DNA of 64,000 nucleotides from Euborellia annulipes (GCA_023213315.1 JAKCPI010031637.1:62001-126000); one strand, 5' to 3'; counted from the stretch's first letter, positions 1 through 11,175 are shown. Numbers and translations: made by a program. Notes: generated by a model from the sequence alone, not told the origin.

Positions 1-278
1 ATTTTATTGATATACGAATAGCAGCTCTTCATAACGGGATAAAAATTCCTACTAAGAAATTTCGAAGGTTAATAATATAATATTGTCAGTCAAGTTACAC
101 CTACATCATATTTAAAGTTGTGATCTCATTTATATTCACCCACTTCAATAAATTATTAAACCAAAGAGGTCAGACGGAGAAACGTTTTCAAAAATCATCG
201 ATTTTTTACAACGATCAGATTAACACTGATTAAATTCTATATTGCACAGGGTTGGAGTTATTTACCAAATTGGAATAC

Positions 279-323
279 AATAAGACGTTTCCGCCTGAAT
301 TTATATGGCTATCTTCAGTTATT
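279..323 (-). ncRNA. hammerhead-ribozyme-like motif (family B, left arm)
   Basis: Minus-strand partner of the motif at 993-1037. Stem I AATAA/TTATT is conserved (279-283 and 319-323). The core is CTGAAGAT, stem II has decayed, and GAAAC is preceded by G instead of C. It forms the left arm of a large palindrome. Confidence 0.55.
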
Positions 324-421
324 GGAAATTATACATATGTTGCAAAGCGAACATATGATTGAACCACAAAAATGATACAAAATTAGATGGTCTCTGATCT
401 TGGACACAAGAACCATATAAA

Positions 422-907
422 TACTTTCTATTACCTCTATGTATGTTAAGATATAGAGAGAAAGTATTGGATTCATGTCAAAAATTCGATGTCGAGATTT
501 TGATGGATATACACGTTTTGAGGTCCCCTGAACCAAAAAAGTGGTTTTCGCTACATGGTCTGTCTGTGGGTGTTCAATTTTAAGCATGAAGGAATTGAGG
601 TTGGAATTTTATATTTAAGTTTCAAAGTAGCCTACTAGTACTTTACTGATGTACTTTTTCAGTTTTTTTCGATTAATTCAAAATTTGATCAAACGATTTT
701 AATTAAAATTCAAAAATCAATTATTTTTTAGATGCTCTTTAAAATGTATATTCTCATTTTGCCATTGAAATCTTCTGAAGACCACTTTACTCTTGTACTT
801 CATAGGGAAAGATAGGAGAAATGGTTGCCATCTTGAATTTTAATATATTGGCGGAAACTAGATATATGTCGACATAAAAAAATCTGTGTGCGACCAGTCA
901 CACCAGA
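422..907 (-). mobile_element. snapback element copy 1, internally deleted
   Basis: Starts with the AT-rich tail hairpin (TACTTTCTATTACCT...AGAGAAAGTA) and ends at CACACCAGA. It contains the family landmarks AAAATTCGATGTCGAG, GGTTTTCGCTACATGGTC, CTAGTAC and GAAATGGTTGCCAT. About 60 bp around the Met/Ala-like CCATGGTAACAAAATATAAA stretch is missing, and half of the head hairpin is lost. Confidence 0.85.
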
Positions 908-992
908 TTTTTTTGTATGAAGCAAATGAATTTTATTATTGACAAATCCTGGTTCAATCATATGTGCGCTTTCCAATATGTGTATAATTCCC

Positions 993-1037
993 AATAACTG
1001 AAGATGGCCAAATAAATTCAGGCCGAAACGTCTTATT
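993..1037 (+). ncRNA. hammerhead-ribozyme-like motif (family B)
   Basis: Core CTGAAGA at 998-1004, extra T at 1005, stem II GGCC 1006-1009 with GGCC 1021-1024, GAAAC 1025-1029 and GTC 1030-1032. Stem I is AATAA 993-997 with TTATT 1033-1037, five perfect pairs. Only the extra U departs from the hammerhead consensus CUGANGA-stem II-GAAA-stem III-UH. Stem III is limited to the self-complementary ACGU, as in motifs that fold as dimers. Confidence 0.65.
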
Positions 1038-1100
1038 CTGGGAGTTGTATTGAACCTCGAGCATTCCAATTTGGTTGATATCTCCATTCCTCATTATAAT

Positions 1101-2090
1101 CCCATCACAGCCAAAACTTCAAGCAATTAAATTCTATAAAATAATTTTTTTTAAATTCTCTATGATTGTTTTAGTGAATCAGAGATTAGTATTTTTATTA
1201 ACAATACTCACTATTCAGGCAGGCTATTACCATAGTATCCAATATATTTTCATCGGATTGCCTAGGATCCGAACCCCTCACTGCATAGCTCTTAAAATTA
1301 TAAATTTTATTTTCCTCAAATTTCAAGCTCTTAAAATTATAAATTTTATTTTCCTCAAATTTCAATCTATTCCTGAGGAAGGAGTTTGTTTTGCAAAACA
1401 TAGGCAATAATAAAATTTACTCAATTTTCACAATGGCCTCTTTTGATATGAATTCGGATGCATATTTTATTTCTTCTTTTACAGCTAATTTATTTTATAT
1501 AAAAATTCTTAAGAGACACTAAATTGTTCATTTTCGAGTAATTTGGTAGCCTCTTTAACGCTATTCGAGATGAATAAGGCCACCTCGCATTTCAACACCT
1601 AACGATGATTCTTTAATAGAATGCTAATATATAGAAACGAATATAAATATCAAAATAACCAGTTTTTTTATTCAATTCAAAAATATTCATGAAAAAGTAA
1701 TGTCAAAGGAAACAATTATTAGCCCACCTAGCAATGACATAATATATAATGAGAGAGGAAGTGATCTAACAAGCCAGAGCCCAGAGAGAGAGAGAGTTCT
1801 GCTCTATCAGACTGATAAGGGTGACCTGAGTGACCTGCAAGGCCAGGGGTGGAAGAGCTCGATAATCACCCAGCAATCAATAAAAGAAATTATTAACCTG
1901 TTGTTGTTTGTGTGAATGAAACAGGAACAATCCATTTAATTGAAACGCCTCGTTTTGATATGAATGAGGCGAAAAATCGATAAATACATTATATGAATGA
2001 ACAAATAGAGGGATGAATGAAGATTGATTTAAAAAAAAAAAATCAAAAGGGGAGGGGCAAGATCAAAAGGGGTCGACAACTGGCAACGTA
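1101..2090. other. AT-rich intergenic DNA
   Basis: Apart from the 39-bp duplication I see only AT-rich sequence and a short GAGAGAGAG tract near 1,784. Reading frames here have no recognisable protein similarity. Confidence 0.5.
1288..1367 (+). repeat. 39-bp perfect tandem duplication
   Basis: The unit beginning CTCTTAAAATTATAAATTTT occurs twice head to tail without change, which suggests a recent slippage event. Nothing coding is associated. Confidence 0.8.
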
Positions 2091-2280
2091 GCATAGACAA
2101 AGAAGGAGTATCATGTACTCCTATACATATACATGGACACTTGCTAGTCGATTTTGCAACGTCGCTTTAGGCAACCGATCCATTCACAAACGCCGCCGCC
2201 GCCGCTCAAGGTCGCTTCTCTACACCTCTCTACCACAATTACAAAGGACACACACACAGACACACACACACACCATTTTG
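2091..2280. other. small CG-rich island with CGCC and CA repeats
   Basis: Local rise in G+C with CpGs, a GCCGCCGCC run near 2,192 and a CA dinucleotide stretch 2,248-2,273. Islands of this type recur in the window and could be regulatory or 5'-exonic. No splice or coding signal is convincing. Confidence 0.35.
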
Positions 2281-3030
2281 CAAATTTTAAAATAACACGA
2301 TTTTCTCAAATATTATAAATTTGACCTCTCAGTTCCTATGAGTGTGACTTTTTACGAATTATTTGAATTGACTTGATTTAAGGAGGCTCGGGAGTGAAGT
2401 GGTTACGCATGTTTTTCCCGATAAGATGGCGTTGTATGTCATTAAAAGTATGCCCAAATATCAAGTTATTCAAAAATTTGCCAAGAGATGTCGGAATGGT
2501 AGCTAATAATATTTAATGCATTTGGCTGATTTCCATTGATCTTTTAACAATAAATACTTTATAAATGTTATTATATATTATGTATCTTTTATAAAAGCAT
2601 AAAAATATATAAATATAGGCCAGATATAGGCTATTAGGCAGATCGTCTGTTAGACTAGCCTGCCATCTATTGCAAGAATGCTGAACTAATTTGACAGTTG
2701 GTTTTTAAATAAATCATCTAAGCTTATTTTAAAAATTTCTTAATTAATATGTGATTAATAATAACAATAAATTCATTTTTAAATTTAAAAAAAAAATTAA
2801 AGATTATTGGGACAGATTGTTTTTTTGTATTTGCTTGATAACAAAAAAATTAATTACGATAATTTTTTAATAAGTCATTAAAAAAATTATAGCTCGATGT
2901 CCCAATAATCTCTTATGAATTTAATTCATTTAAAAAAAAAACCATTGAAAAATTCCTTATAATAGTCTTGTTTTTTTTTTTAAAGTACGTTTAGAAGCCG
3001 CTCCTGAACCCTCTTAAATAAGAGCAGGTT
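2281..3030. other. AT-rich intergenic DNA
   Basis: Long A and T runs only. No element boundary or conserved protein fragment was recognised. Confidence 0.5.
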
Positions 3031-3300
3031 CAGCCAAATGAAAAGCCTTTATATGCTTATCGGTCTCGGAGACGTTTCGAGATATATTTAATGTCTCATC
3101 ATCAGTCCGTATCGAAATATGGCATAAAGGTGGTCATTAATTGTACAGCATATGTGCATATAAAAAATTTGTTATAATGAATAAGCATCGAAGTGTTTGT
3201 GAGAGAAAAAATTCTCAATATTGATATCTCGAAACGTCTCTGAGACCGATAAGCATATTCATTTGGCTGAACCTGCCCTTATTATTCACAGCCACCAAAT
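3020..3300. repeat. palindromic ribozyme-bearing element (family A)
   Basis: GCAGGTTCAGCCAAATGAAAAG at the left is mirrored by CATTTGGCTGAACCTGC on the right, and ATCGGTCTCGGAGACGTTTC is mirrored by GAAACGTCTCTGAGACCGAT. The left arm contains a well-formed hammerhead-like motif and the right arm a decayed one. The same family recurs as a compact palindrome at 48,376-48,545. Confidence 0.75.
3067..3109 (-). ncRNA. hammerhead-ribozyme-like motif (family A)
   Basis: On the minus strand the core is the canonical CTGATGA (plus coordinates 3,099-3,105) with an extra U (3,098), stem II GAGA/TCTC (3,079-3,082 with 3,094-3,097), GAAAC and GTC. Stem I is CGGA/TCCG, 3,067-3,070 with 3,106-3,109. All conserved residues of the hammerhead core are present. 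Confidence 0.7.
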
Positions 3301-3808
3301 TGCTATTTATTTGAATTGACAATGAGAGACAATTTAGACATAAAGGGATCGAAACTTCAAATGCGCATCCTATTTAACAAATCCTGATTGTCGAATTCCA
3401 TTCCTAAATGTCTAAAGAAGAAAATTTCTGAAAAATCAAAAAAAACTCGAGTTTATTTAATAGATACGTGTATAAATGAATATTCTACTTTCTTCAAGTC
3501 CTGATATGGTGATTTTACTTTGTATTTTTTTTTACAGTTGTAAAATGAGCAACAAATGACAAATATTTTCGGAGAGCTCCTTCGCATAAAAATTTGCACA
3601 CCAATTTTAATCGTTTCTAGGAGAATTTAAAATATTGAGGAGATTCAGAAAATTTAGTAAAAAAAAAAAAAAAAAATTGAGATACGTACAGTGCGGTATG
3701 TTGTTTCTACAATGACCATAAGTGTGTGTGAGAAAAATTTATTATAGGTAAAGGGGGGGGGTATAGACTATATGAATATTTGACCTATCATCCTTTTCAT
3801 ATACAATA

Positions 3809-3839
<31 letters not shown>

Positions 3840-4345
3840 TTTATTTCATGAATTAAATTAAAACTGAATTTCTAGCAATATTTTTCTCTAGATAATCGAA
3901 TCACAATTCAGAGATTAAAATGCGTTAAAGACTCCAAAAAGCCACAGCAATTGAATTTTGCCTATTCTAATTGGTTGTTGTTTGGATGAGAGCTTGGAGC
4001 AACATAAACCATCAAATAAAATAAATTGTTATATGAACCAACATATTAATCCCAGAGTGCATAAGAATGCGCCTATTAATTAGGCAACTCAACGAACAAA
4101 CAAAAATTGAATCAATTATAACTTCCAGTCGACGCCGGAAATGGGTTTGTTAGCAAAATCGATGTTCTAAAATATCAAATTGTTAAAGGAGAGAGAGAAA
4201 ACAGGTTAATTTATTTATTTATTTACAGAAAGTATTCTGGCCATTTCACAGGAAATTTATCCTAATAAAGAAATGACTGTGAGTAAAAAAAAAGAATACA
4301 AAAAAAATCATTTGTAGTTAATTAGATATAAATGTCCTTTACAAT
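3301..4345. other. AT-rich intergenic DNA with an AAT microsatellite
   Basis: Contains (AAT)n at 3,805-3,834, a poly-A run at 3,660 and a short G run at 3,752. No gene or transposon boundary was recognised. Confidence 0.5.
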
Positions 4346-4351
4346 TTAATA

Positions 4352-4468
4352 GACGTTTCTATCCTAGTTTGGGGCCATTCTCATGCTTTTGATTTATACA
4401 AGTTTTATTTATCTCTTGCTGATGATTCAGCGGGACCCTGAGAATGGCCAATCTAGGACCGAAACGTT
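4352..4468. repeat. palindrome with two hammerhead-like motifs (degenerate)
   Basis: The right arm reads CTGAGAATGGCC...GGACCGAAACGTT (4,438-4,468). The left arm is its minus-strand counterpart, GACGTTTCTATCCTAG...GGCCATTCTCA (4,352-4,386). The core is CUGAGAA, not CUGANGA, so cleavage is doubtful, but the layout is that of the other palindromes. Confidence 0.5.
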
Positions 4469-4533
4469 GCTTTGGCATTATCTCTTTTTCTAAAACTTAT
4501 CAATTGCATTAAATCAGTTATCAATTCGTCACA

Positions 4534-4716
4534 TTTTTTCTTTTTTTTTTTATTTATTTAAGGTCTTTTTCGGCAACAGAGGCCATTTAGCCCCGTCTCT
4601 ATTTATTTCAATTTATTGGTAGCCAATTAAATTGAAATAAATTGTCGCATGAGACGAACCCCCGGCCCTTGGTACAGAAGACCAGCACGCTAACCCCTAC
4701 ACCAAGACCCGAGGGC
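4534..4716 (-). repeat. tRNA-derived SINE, family 1
   Basis: Read on the minus strand it starts with a tRNA-like head: a GGTGTAGGGGTTAGCG segment resembling an A box, then a GGGGTTCG B-box-like segment. The body follows with ATTTATTTCAATTTAATTGG, GGGGCTAAATGGCC and GCCGAAAAAGACC, then an AAATAAATAAA tail. Imperfect flanking duplications (TTCGTCACA at 4,525-4,533 and TTCGTCGCA at 4,717-4,725) support a retroposed insertion. Such elements are transcribed by RNA polymerase III and mobilised by LINE machinery. Confidence 0.75.
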
Positions 4717-4876
4717 TTCGTCGCAATTAGCGTTTATAAGAATTTTTGAAGTATTTTTTTTTTTTAACAGCCAAATAGTCTGCGAATAGCTCTGAAGATT
4801 GCAAAAGCTCTCTTTAAAATGAGCTAAAAAAAAAAAAAAAACAATTTAAGAAGATAGATTTTTTTTGTTTCTGAGG

Positions 4877-5138
4877 TGGTCACACAAAATTTCCTCGAGT
4901 TACCCAACCTAAGGCTGCTTTCGAAATTTTTTTATATTTAACTCTTTGGGATTAAAAAAATATCTCTCTTCATTCATTAGTGTCAGAAGAGAGAAACTTT
5001 CATGGGAATAATACTAAGGTGAGTTTCAGTTTCCTTCCTCAAGAGGAGGTATCTAAAATAAAGTTAGACAATTTTTTGCCATGAGGTGAATTTGAACTCG
5101 AGTTATAAGCATAGCAGCTTTATCCCCTCTCCTTTTAT
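4877..5138 (-). repeat. tRNA-derived SINE, family 2
   Basis: The minus-strand head has a B-box-like AACTCGAGTTCAAATTC, a conserved TTGCC/GGCAAAAAATTGTC body, CCTCCTCTTGAGGAAGGAAA and a 3' part AGCAGCCTTAGGTTGGGTAA. The same order recurs at 7,752-7,970, 9,764-9,940 (3' part lost) and 52,413-52,552. The copy at 52.5 kb keeps the best tRNA-Leu/Ser-like head. Confidence 0.65.
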
Positions 5139-5401
5139 GTGTTTGCGGTAATAAATTTCAAAATTGGCCTTCTCTTCGAATTTAAAATTGAAGATAGCAA
5201 AATAATATACCGAAACAAGTAAGTGGTAATCAAACTACCTGACAATTGAATTTTCAGTGATTAGTCTACTCTAAAAAGTTTTTAATTTAAAATTAAATAC
5301 TGTAAGGGATGATAAAACCTTAAAAGTAGAGAATTTTTTTTTCTATATTTTGTTAACCAATTTATTAAAAGTTTCTTAAAAATAGGTTTATGAAAAATTT
5401 C

Positions 5402-5500
5402 ATACACTAAAATCGTCCCTCGAATGGTTTGAACTCAGAGCTCTTGGTTTCTTCCCTTCATATGTGAATTTGTACCACGCCTTTACCATCTCGACTACTT
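5402..5500 (-). repeat. tRNA-Ser/Leu-like SINE head or tRNA pseudogene
   Basis: Minus strand reads GTCGAGATGGTAAAGGCGTGG (A-box-like, near 5,490) and, about 60 bp on, GAGTTCAAACCATTCGAG (B-box-like). Spacing fits a long-variable-arm tRNA, but no acceptor stem closes, so a functional tRNA is unlikely. Confidence 0.45.
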
Positions 5501-5510
5501 ACTACTTTTT

Positions 5511-6190
5511 TTTTTCTCTTCCTATGTATATGTAATATATATATAGAGAGAAAGTATTGGTTCATGTCAAAAATTCGATGTCGAGATTTTGATGGATCTT
5601 CACGTTTTGAGGTCCCTGAATCCAAAAAAGTGGTTTTCGCGACATGGTCTGTCTGTGGGTGGGTGGGTGGGTGGGTGTGTGGGTGGGTGTGTGTGTGTGT
5701 CTGTGTTCACTTTTAAGCATGAAGGAATTGAGCTATGAGGCTGAAATTTTATATATAAGTTAAACACCCCCGGGACCGGAAAAATAAGCTTTTAATCAAA
5801 ATCGGCCAAAGAGTACTAGTACTTTACTGATGTACTTTTTCAGTTTTTTTCGATTTTCTCAAAATTTGCTCCAACGATTTTTTTTAAATTCAAAAATCAA
5901 TTATTTTTTAGATGCTCTTTAAAATGTATATTCTCATTTTGCGATTGAAATCTTCTGAAGACCACTTTACTCTTGTGTTTCATAGGAAAGATAGGAAAAA
6001 TGGTTGCCATGGTAACACAAAATATAAATATTTTCCCATACTTATAAATTTTACATCTGAATTCAAATGTTCCGTACTGTCGGGAACTAAATATATTTCG
6101 ACACGAAAAATCTGGTGTGACAAGCACAGTACACAACTTTCGATTACCGAAGGTAAGAGAAAGTTGTGTGCTGTGCGCCAGTACACCAGA
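5511..6190 (-). mobile_element. snapback element copy 2, near full length
   Basis: Complete order on the minus strand: head hairpin (6,105-6,190), CCATGGCAACCATTTTTCC, AAAAATAATTGATTTTTG, GTACTAGTAC, internal microsatellite, GACCATGTCGCGAAAACC, and AT-rich tail hairpin (5,511-5,562). The microsatellite (5,655-5,704 on the plus strand, GTGG and GT units) is greatly expanded compared with copies such as 30,133-30,779. Confidence 0.9.
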
Positions 6191-6248
6191 TTTTTAAGAA
6201 TATTATTAAATTTGATTCATTTTTTTTTTTTTTTTTTTTTTACATAAT

Positions 6249-6571
6249 AAACTAGATTATTTGTAGGACAGTGGGAGACATGGATCATGTTTTCCTGGGC
6301 TGCCCGAAGAATAAAAGATCTGTTGATAGGTTATATGTCTCACTTGAGAATGAAGTCCTGTTTCCTGTAGGGATGACGGTCCTTCTACAGTGTTTTAATC
6401 TACAGGGTGAGCTGGTAAGGATTAGGTCTGTTGTAACAAGATTTTTAATTTCCTCTCATCTGTTTTTGTGACCGCTTTTTATTTTCTGTAAACCGGGAAC
6501 TGGCCAAATGGTTTCTCTGCCGTGGCCGTGTAGGCGTAAAAAAAAAAAAAAAAAAAAAAAACTAGATTATT
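6249..6571 (+). mobile_element. 5'-truncated non-LTR retrotransposon (LINE) with poly-A tail and target duplication
   Basis: A LINE 3' end flanked by a duplication of AAACTAGATTATT (6,249-6,261 and about 6,559-6,571). The unit ends in a run of about 22 A residues. The retained coding part reads GDMDHVFLGCPKNKRSVDRL..., resembling the Cys/His segment beyond the reverse transcriptase in R1/Jockey-type ORF2 proteins, with a stop at 6,470. About 70 bp of 3' untranslated sequence follows. The insertion lies just past the head of snapback copy 2. The long target duplication and poly-A indicate target-primed reverse transcription. Confidence 0.8.
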
Positions 6572-7750
6572 AATTTGATTTCACAAAGTGGGTATATTAA
6601 GATTCAAGCAGGAAGGTATATGAAAAACGATTGGAAATTCATATTTTTTTTTTTTACAGTGTATAGTACATACACATAATCCTGCATTTATATTCATTTG
6701 AGAACATGAATCAAATTATCATCTATCAAAATGAGTAAATAAGGAAATAAATAATAAATTTAGTGAAAGGTAAATTTCATTAATTTTTTTTTTTTTTACG
6801 TTACGCGTTCTTATCCAAGAATTGATGATGACACTGGAATTCAAAAAATCCTGACATCATTATCATTACGTTACCTCTAAACAACAACAACAACAACAAC
6901 AAAAAACAGTCTAAAGCACTGAGTTTTTTTTTTTTTTTATAAATTGTTAATATAAACTAGCTACTATTCAATGCGAAAAATTCAGTCAGTTTTTAAATTG
7001 TCATTAAATTGTTTATCTCATCTTGAGGTCTGCGGTTCGGTTTTTGTTTTTTTTATTTTAATCTAAAAATGGTGGTCAAATGACTTCCGTTCTTTTGAAA
7101 TCCAACTGATAAAAATTATTTTACATTCTTTAGTTTCAAATAATAAATAGGGTAGGTGCTACCTGGTTAAGAGCTATCTCCCTCACGAAATGGAAACTTA
7201 TTATATTATCGTTATTTAATCTTCTCTTCAATACAGAGAATAACGTGGGAGGTCCAGGGGGTGTCCCCCTCCCCCGCGCCCGCCCAATTAAATATTTTTT
7301 GTGAGTTAAGGGGAAATTAGGGAAGAGAATTTTAAGACAGAATTAGTGTCAAACACGATTGTAAGGATCCTCGGGTCTGGTTATTTTTAAAAGCGAAGAA
7401 GTTGGAAATAAAATAGAGAGAGAGAGATGGAAAAAGAAAATAACATTGGAAGCCAACCTCACACATTCTACTATATCTATATGTATATTATATATATATA
7501 TATACAGGGACACATAAATAGTAGACAGACAGACAGACGGATAGGCATTCATCTAAGCTCCAAATGACACGACACGTTCGTTCGTTACTCTTCTCTTTCT
7601 ATTTTGGAAGCCTATCAGAAAAATATTTATATCATATATGGAAATAAAAAAATAAGCGAATCTCATATTGGGTTTGTTCTTTTAATATGCACAATTATAG
7701 AGTACAGTAAAGAGCAGAAGAAATCTTCAGAAGTTAGATTTTTCTTTCAA
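6572..7750. other. AT-rich intergenic DNA with microsatellites
   Basis: Holds (CAA)n near 6,882-6,903, several long T runs, (TA)n 7,479-7,503 and a short GAGAGAGAGA at 7,417. A C-rich patch near 7,265 (CCCCCTCCCCCGCGCCCGCCC) looks like a decayed MITE end. No gene recognised. Confidence 0.45.
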
Positions 7751-7751
7751 T

Positions 7752-7970
7752 GAGGTTCAAATTTCCTCGAGTTACCCAACCTAAGGCTGCTTTCGAAATT
7801 TTTGTATATTTAACTCTTCGGGATTAAAAACAATGTGTTTCTCTCTCTTCATTCTTTAGTGTCGGAAGTGACTCGTTGTGGTTACTCTTCGGAATGGGTT
7901 GCCATTTCCTTCCTCAGGAGGAGTTTGATGATTTTTGCCATGAGGCGAATTTGAACTCGAGTTGTCTCAG
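7752..7970 (-). repeat. tRNA-derived SINE, family 2
   Basis: Same element as 4,877-5,138, sharing AATTTCCTCGAGTTACCCAA, GGCTGCTTTCGAAATTTTT, CTCTCTTCATTC, TTTCCTTCCTCAGGAGGAG and TTTGAACTCGAGTT in the same order. The tRNA-like head beyond 7,970 is cut off by the adjoining palindromic element. Confidence 0.65.
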
Positions 7971-8004
7971 ACAAAGTGCAAACCCTTAAAGGGTTATAGA
8001 ATTT

Positions 8005-8345
8005 TTGTTTTCGCTTTAACTGTGGTTTATTTGTATAAATCACAACGTTTCGGCTACTCATTCTGTTGCCTTCTTCAGGTACAATGCAGTTCGGAAAACA
8101 ATCTTGCATTCCTTAGGCAACCAAAATGCTTAGCTTTATGAAGTGTTAGCTTTTACCCTTCAGTTGCATTAAAAAAAAGATGATTTATTTATTTTAAAAA
8201 TATTGGTTTGGTTGACTAAGCTCAAGGCTCCACTCTCGAGAAGATCAGGCCCTTGTGGCGCCCACTGTACCTGAAGAAAGTCCCAGAATGAGAGGGCTAC
8301 ACGTTGTAACATTTTCAAATAAACCGCAGTTAAACTGAAAACAAA
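8005..8345. repeat. palindromic element with two hammerhead-like motifs
   Basis: Outer arms CTTTAACTGTGGTTTATTTG and CAAATAAACCGCAGTTAAA are inverted copies. The left arm carries a minus-strand motif at 8,041-8,082 (CTGAAGA, extra A, GGC/GCC, GAAACGTT; stem I UAC/GUG). The right arm carries a decayed plus-strand motif at 8,268-8,313 in which GAAAC has been lost. The extra core residue is A here, not U. Confidence 0.6.
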
Positions 8346-8546
8346 ATTATTTTATTAATGATAACAACTGTGAAAACCTAAACTCCAAAATTCGAATAAA
8401 ATCTATTTTTTAGAAAATATAATAGGAGTCTGCAATATTACGATATTTGACAGACTTGTCAACGTTATTATTTTAAATATAATTAAAATAATAGTATGGA
8501 AGAGGGTTATCTATTATAATTCACAGGAAGGTGAAGAAAAAAACTT

Positions 8547-8820
8547 AATTCGGCTCAAAATTATTTATTTCCTGTTGACGTTTCGGGGACTATATGTCAC
8601 CCATCCTCAGGACCTTAAAATACAACTTAACAAAACTATATATTTATACAAACTTTTTAAAATATAAAATACAAAAGGAAAAGAGTATTGTATTTTATAT
8701 TGTAAGTTTGTCTAAATATATATTGTTTTATTGTACTGTTGTATTTTAAGGTCCTGAGGATGGGTAACATATAGTCCCCGAAACGTCGACATAGGAAATA
8801 AATAATTTTGAGCCGAACTA
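8547..8820. repeat. palindromic element with two hammerhead-like motifs
   Basis: Arms 8,547-8,640 and 8,730-8,820 mirror each other: TTCGGCTCAAAATTATTTAT / ATAAATAATTTTGAGCCGAA outside, CCTCAGGACCTTAAAATACA / TGTATTTTAAGGTCCTGAGG inside. Each arm contains a CTGAGGAT...CCCCGAAACGTC motif (8,574-8,613 minus; 8,751-8,790 plus). Confidence 0.75.
8751..8790 (+). ncRNA. hammerhead-ribozyme-like motif
   Basis: CTGAGGA 8,754-8,760, extra T 8,761, stem II GGG/CCC, GAAAC 8,780-8,784, GTC 8,785-8,787. Stem I is GTC 8,751-8,753 with GAC 8,788-8,790. In the opposite arm the last helix is broken by a single change (AAC for GAC). Confidence 0.65.
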
Positions 8821-9598
8821 ACAATTTGTAAGTATTTTTTCTGCACCTTCTAATGTATATTTAATATTGTTTTATACAATAGTAGTTTTATAGAAGCAGA
8901 CATTTTATATTTTAATCAGATTAATGTTGATTATTATAGGCCTGAACTAGACTTGAGGCTGGTTGCTTCACTTCAAGTCAATTAGCAAATTTACCCGCAG
9001 ATAGCAAATCATCGATATAGTAAACAAAAACACGCTTAACCTTCGAGTTAAAAAAATGAGTTTTTCACAAATAATTAGCTATCTGAAGGTTAAGGGAAGG
9101 GTTTTGTGAAATTAGCAACTTAATAAAGACATCATTTATAAAAAATTATTAAAAACTAAATAATTAGTTTACAAAAATTTAAATAAAATAAATAATCAAG
9201 GCTTGTGTTGCTAATTTCACCCATTATAGCCAACTTGGAATTTTAGCATTCGTATATTTTATTTTTGAAGATGATTTCAACTTAAGAATCGAAATAACAA
9301 GTAAAAAATAATTTTAGAAGCTTAAAAGCAAGCTCTAAATAATTATAGCTAAAAATGAAATGGTATTTATATATTTTTTTAAATGTTGTAGCCATGACAG
9401 AGACATTCATGCTTTGCTATTTTTATTTTGATAGTTGAGTTTCTTTCTCTCTAATGATCCCAAGGATATATTATAATAGAAAATAAACAGAGAATGGAAA
9501 TAAATCAAACGGCAAATTGAATGATGGGGAATCATTTGCATTTACATATAAATTAATTGATTTAATAAACATTTAAGAGTCATTTAAATTTAAAAAAA
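8821..9598. other. AT-rich intergenic DNA
   Basis: Includes a short inverted repeat CTTAACCTTC (9,036-9,045) / GAAGGTTAAG (9,085-9,094). No gene or known transposon end recognised. Confidence 0.45.
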
Positions 9599-9599
9599 A

Positions 9600-9763
9600 T
9601 CTGGTGTGACTGGTCGCACAGCACCAAAGGTAAGAGAAAGTGCTTGGTCACACCAGATTTTTTGTGTCGAGATATAATTAGTTTCCGCCGATATATTAGA
9701 ATTCAAGATAATGGGAAAATTGTTACCATGGCAACCATTTCTCCTATCCTTCCTATGAAGTAC
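9600..9763 (+). mobile_element. snapback element copy 3, truncated
   Basis: Head hairpin with a shortened arm (9,600-9,658), then TTTGTGTCGAGATATAATTAG and CCATGGCAACCATTTCTCC. Homology ends at GAAGTAC, where a SINE begins. Confidence 0.8.
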
Positions 9764-9940
9764 TTAGAAGCGAAATCTTTTCATCTATATCGTAGGAATG
9801 AGGTGGGTTCCCGTTTCCTTCCTCAGTGGGAGGCATCAAAATAGAGTTGGATAATTTTTTGCCATGAGGGGGGATTTGAACTTGAGTTTTCTTCAACTCA
9901 AGGTTATGGGCTCTTGACTGCTTTATTCCCTCGAGGGACA
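9764..9940 (-). repeat. tRNA-derived SINE, family 2
   Basis: Contains TTTCCTTCCTCAG, TTTTTTGCCATGAGG, GATTTGAACTTGAGTT and, beyond it, the anticodon-arm region that ends in GGGAATAAAGCAGTCAAG on the minus strand. The 3' half seen at 7.75 kb is absent. Confidence 0.65.
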
Positions 9941-11175
9941 ATCTATTCAATTTAGACTAGAGGGTTGCATACCGGCAGGCAAAATTTATTTTAAAGATAG
10001 GGAAATAACTCTATTTTATATTAAAAAAATATTTTATATTCAAATAAGAAAAAATACAATTCTAACCTTTTAATCTCACTTCTGAATATTTCCTCGAATA
10101 AAAGAATTTGATTTTCAGTTTATTTGTAAAATAATCATAATAATGTCCTCGAAATTTAAACAAGAAAACGCGCGTATAAATTTTTTTTTTTTTTAAATTC
10201 CGAGATTGTTATAGACAGTTAGTTATTTCATGAATTAACCAGACTACTCCACACTCACGCATAAGGACATAATGGGAGTGAAATACGAAGTTAGCAGTGG
10301 CGGAAAGGGGGAGGCAGTCGAGCATTGAGCGTAGAGCCAGCCCCCTCCACCTCCCCCTCCAGCACGATCCACGATCCAAGGCCAATGCGAACAATATTTA
10401 TGCATGCGTGCTTAATGAAATTCAATTGTTCTAATCTTTATTTTTTTCCAAGGATATTCAATAAATAAACTGAGTATGTTTTTGTTTTTACAGAAATTGA
10501 GGGATTTAAATGCGGAGCGACTATTATGTTGTTATACATATAAAGAGCGAGTGATATAAAAAAAAAGAAGAAAAATTAGCACCGGAAATCCTGGTTCTAG
10601 ATTTTGTGGCTGGCCACAAATTCTAAATAGATATTACACCTTTCCTTTTTGTGTTCCAACGTGGACACGTTATGTGGGTTTGAACTGAATGCTTTCGGAT
10701 ATCACAGCACAGCAGGAACCGTTAAAAAAAAAAAGTGAAACGAGATTTTTTATTTAAAAAAGAAAAAAAAAATTCCATAAACATAGAGCTATTCTCTTTA
10801 AATAATTATAGTATCCGGTATTTTAAGAATCGTCCATTCTAAACCGGACAGGTGACAAGTTCTCTTCACCCTTGGCCGAAGCCGCTAGAATAATTTGCTA
10901 TTTATAAAATAAATTTATCAAATCAAGAAACTAACTGTATATTTATATCATTTTTTATTGAAAATAATGTTATTGACCTAATCATCGAAGAAGGTGAAGT
11001 GAAATCATATTTGATATGAGGGAATTTCAAACTTTTTATAAAATTTTATTATTATTTAATCTAAAAAAGATGAATGAATGAATGAAAAGGTGAATTTAAA
11101 TTTTTTAAATAGTTGTTCAAATTTAAATTTAAATTACCAACTAACAAATCTTTTAAATCTATAATTTGGTTTTTT
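9941..11175. other. AT-rich intergenic DNA with a small CG-rich island
   Basis: Mostly AT-rich. At about 10,235-10,400 there is a G+C-rich stretch with CpGs and a purine/pyrimidine-skewed run (CCCCCTCCACCTCCCCCTCC near 10,340), flanked by nothing I can identify. A 10-bp hairpin with TGGCTGGCCA is at 10,600-10,625. Confidence 0.4.

Larger units (their letters stand above)
240..1100. repeat. palindromic ribozyme-bearing element with a snapback element in its centre
   Basis: Outer arms about 240-365 and 945-1100 are inverted copies of each other: ATTCCAATTTGG, the ribozyme motif, CCAATAAC, TATAATT and the segment around ATCATATG/CATATGATTGAACC all recur in mirror order. The centre is occupied by a minus-strand snapback copy at 422-907. 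The palindrome must therefore predate that insertion. A third, degraded copy of the same family is at 24,760-24,880. Confidence 0.7.

Noticed and set aside
5912..6247. Frames within snapback copies (for example 111 codons at 5.9 kb, 116 at 54.7 kb) as transposon proteins
   Set aside because: The peptides are not conserved among copies, both strands are open, and indels between copies are not multiples of three.
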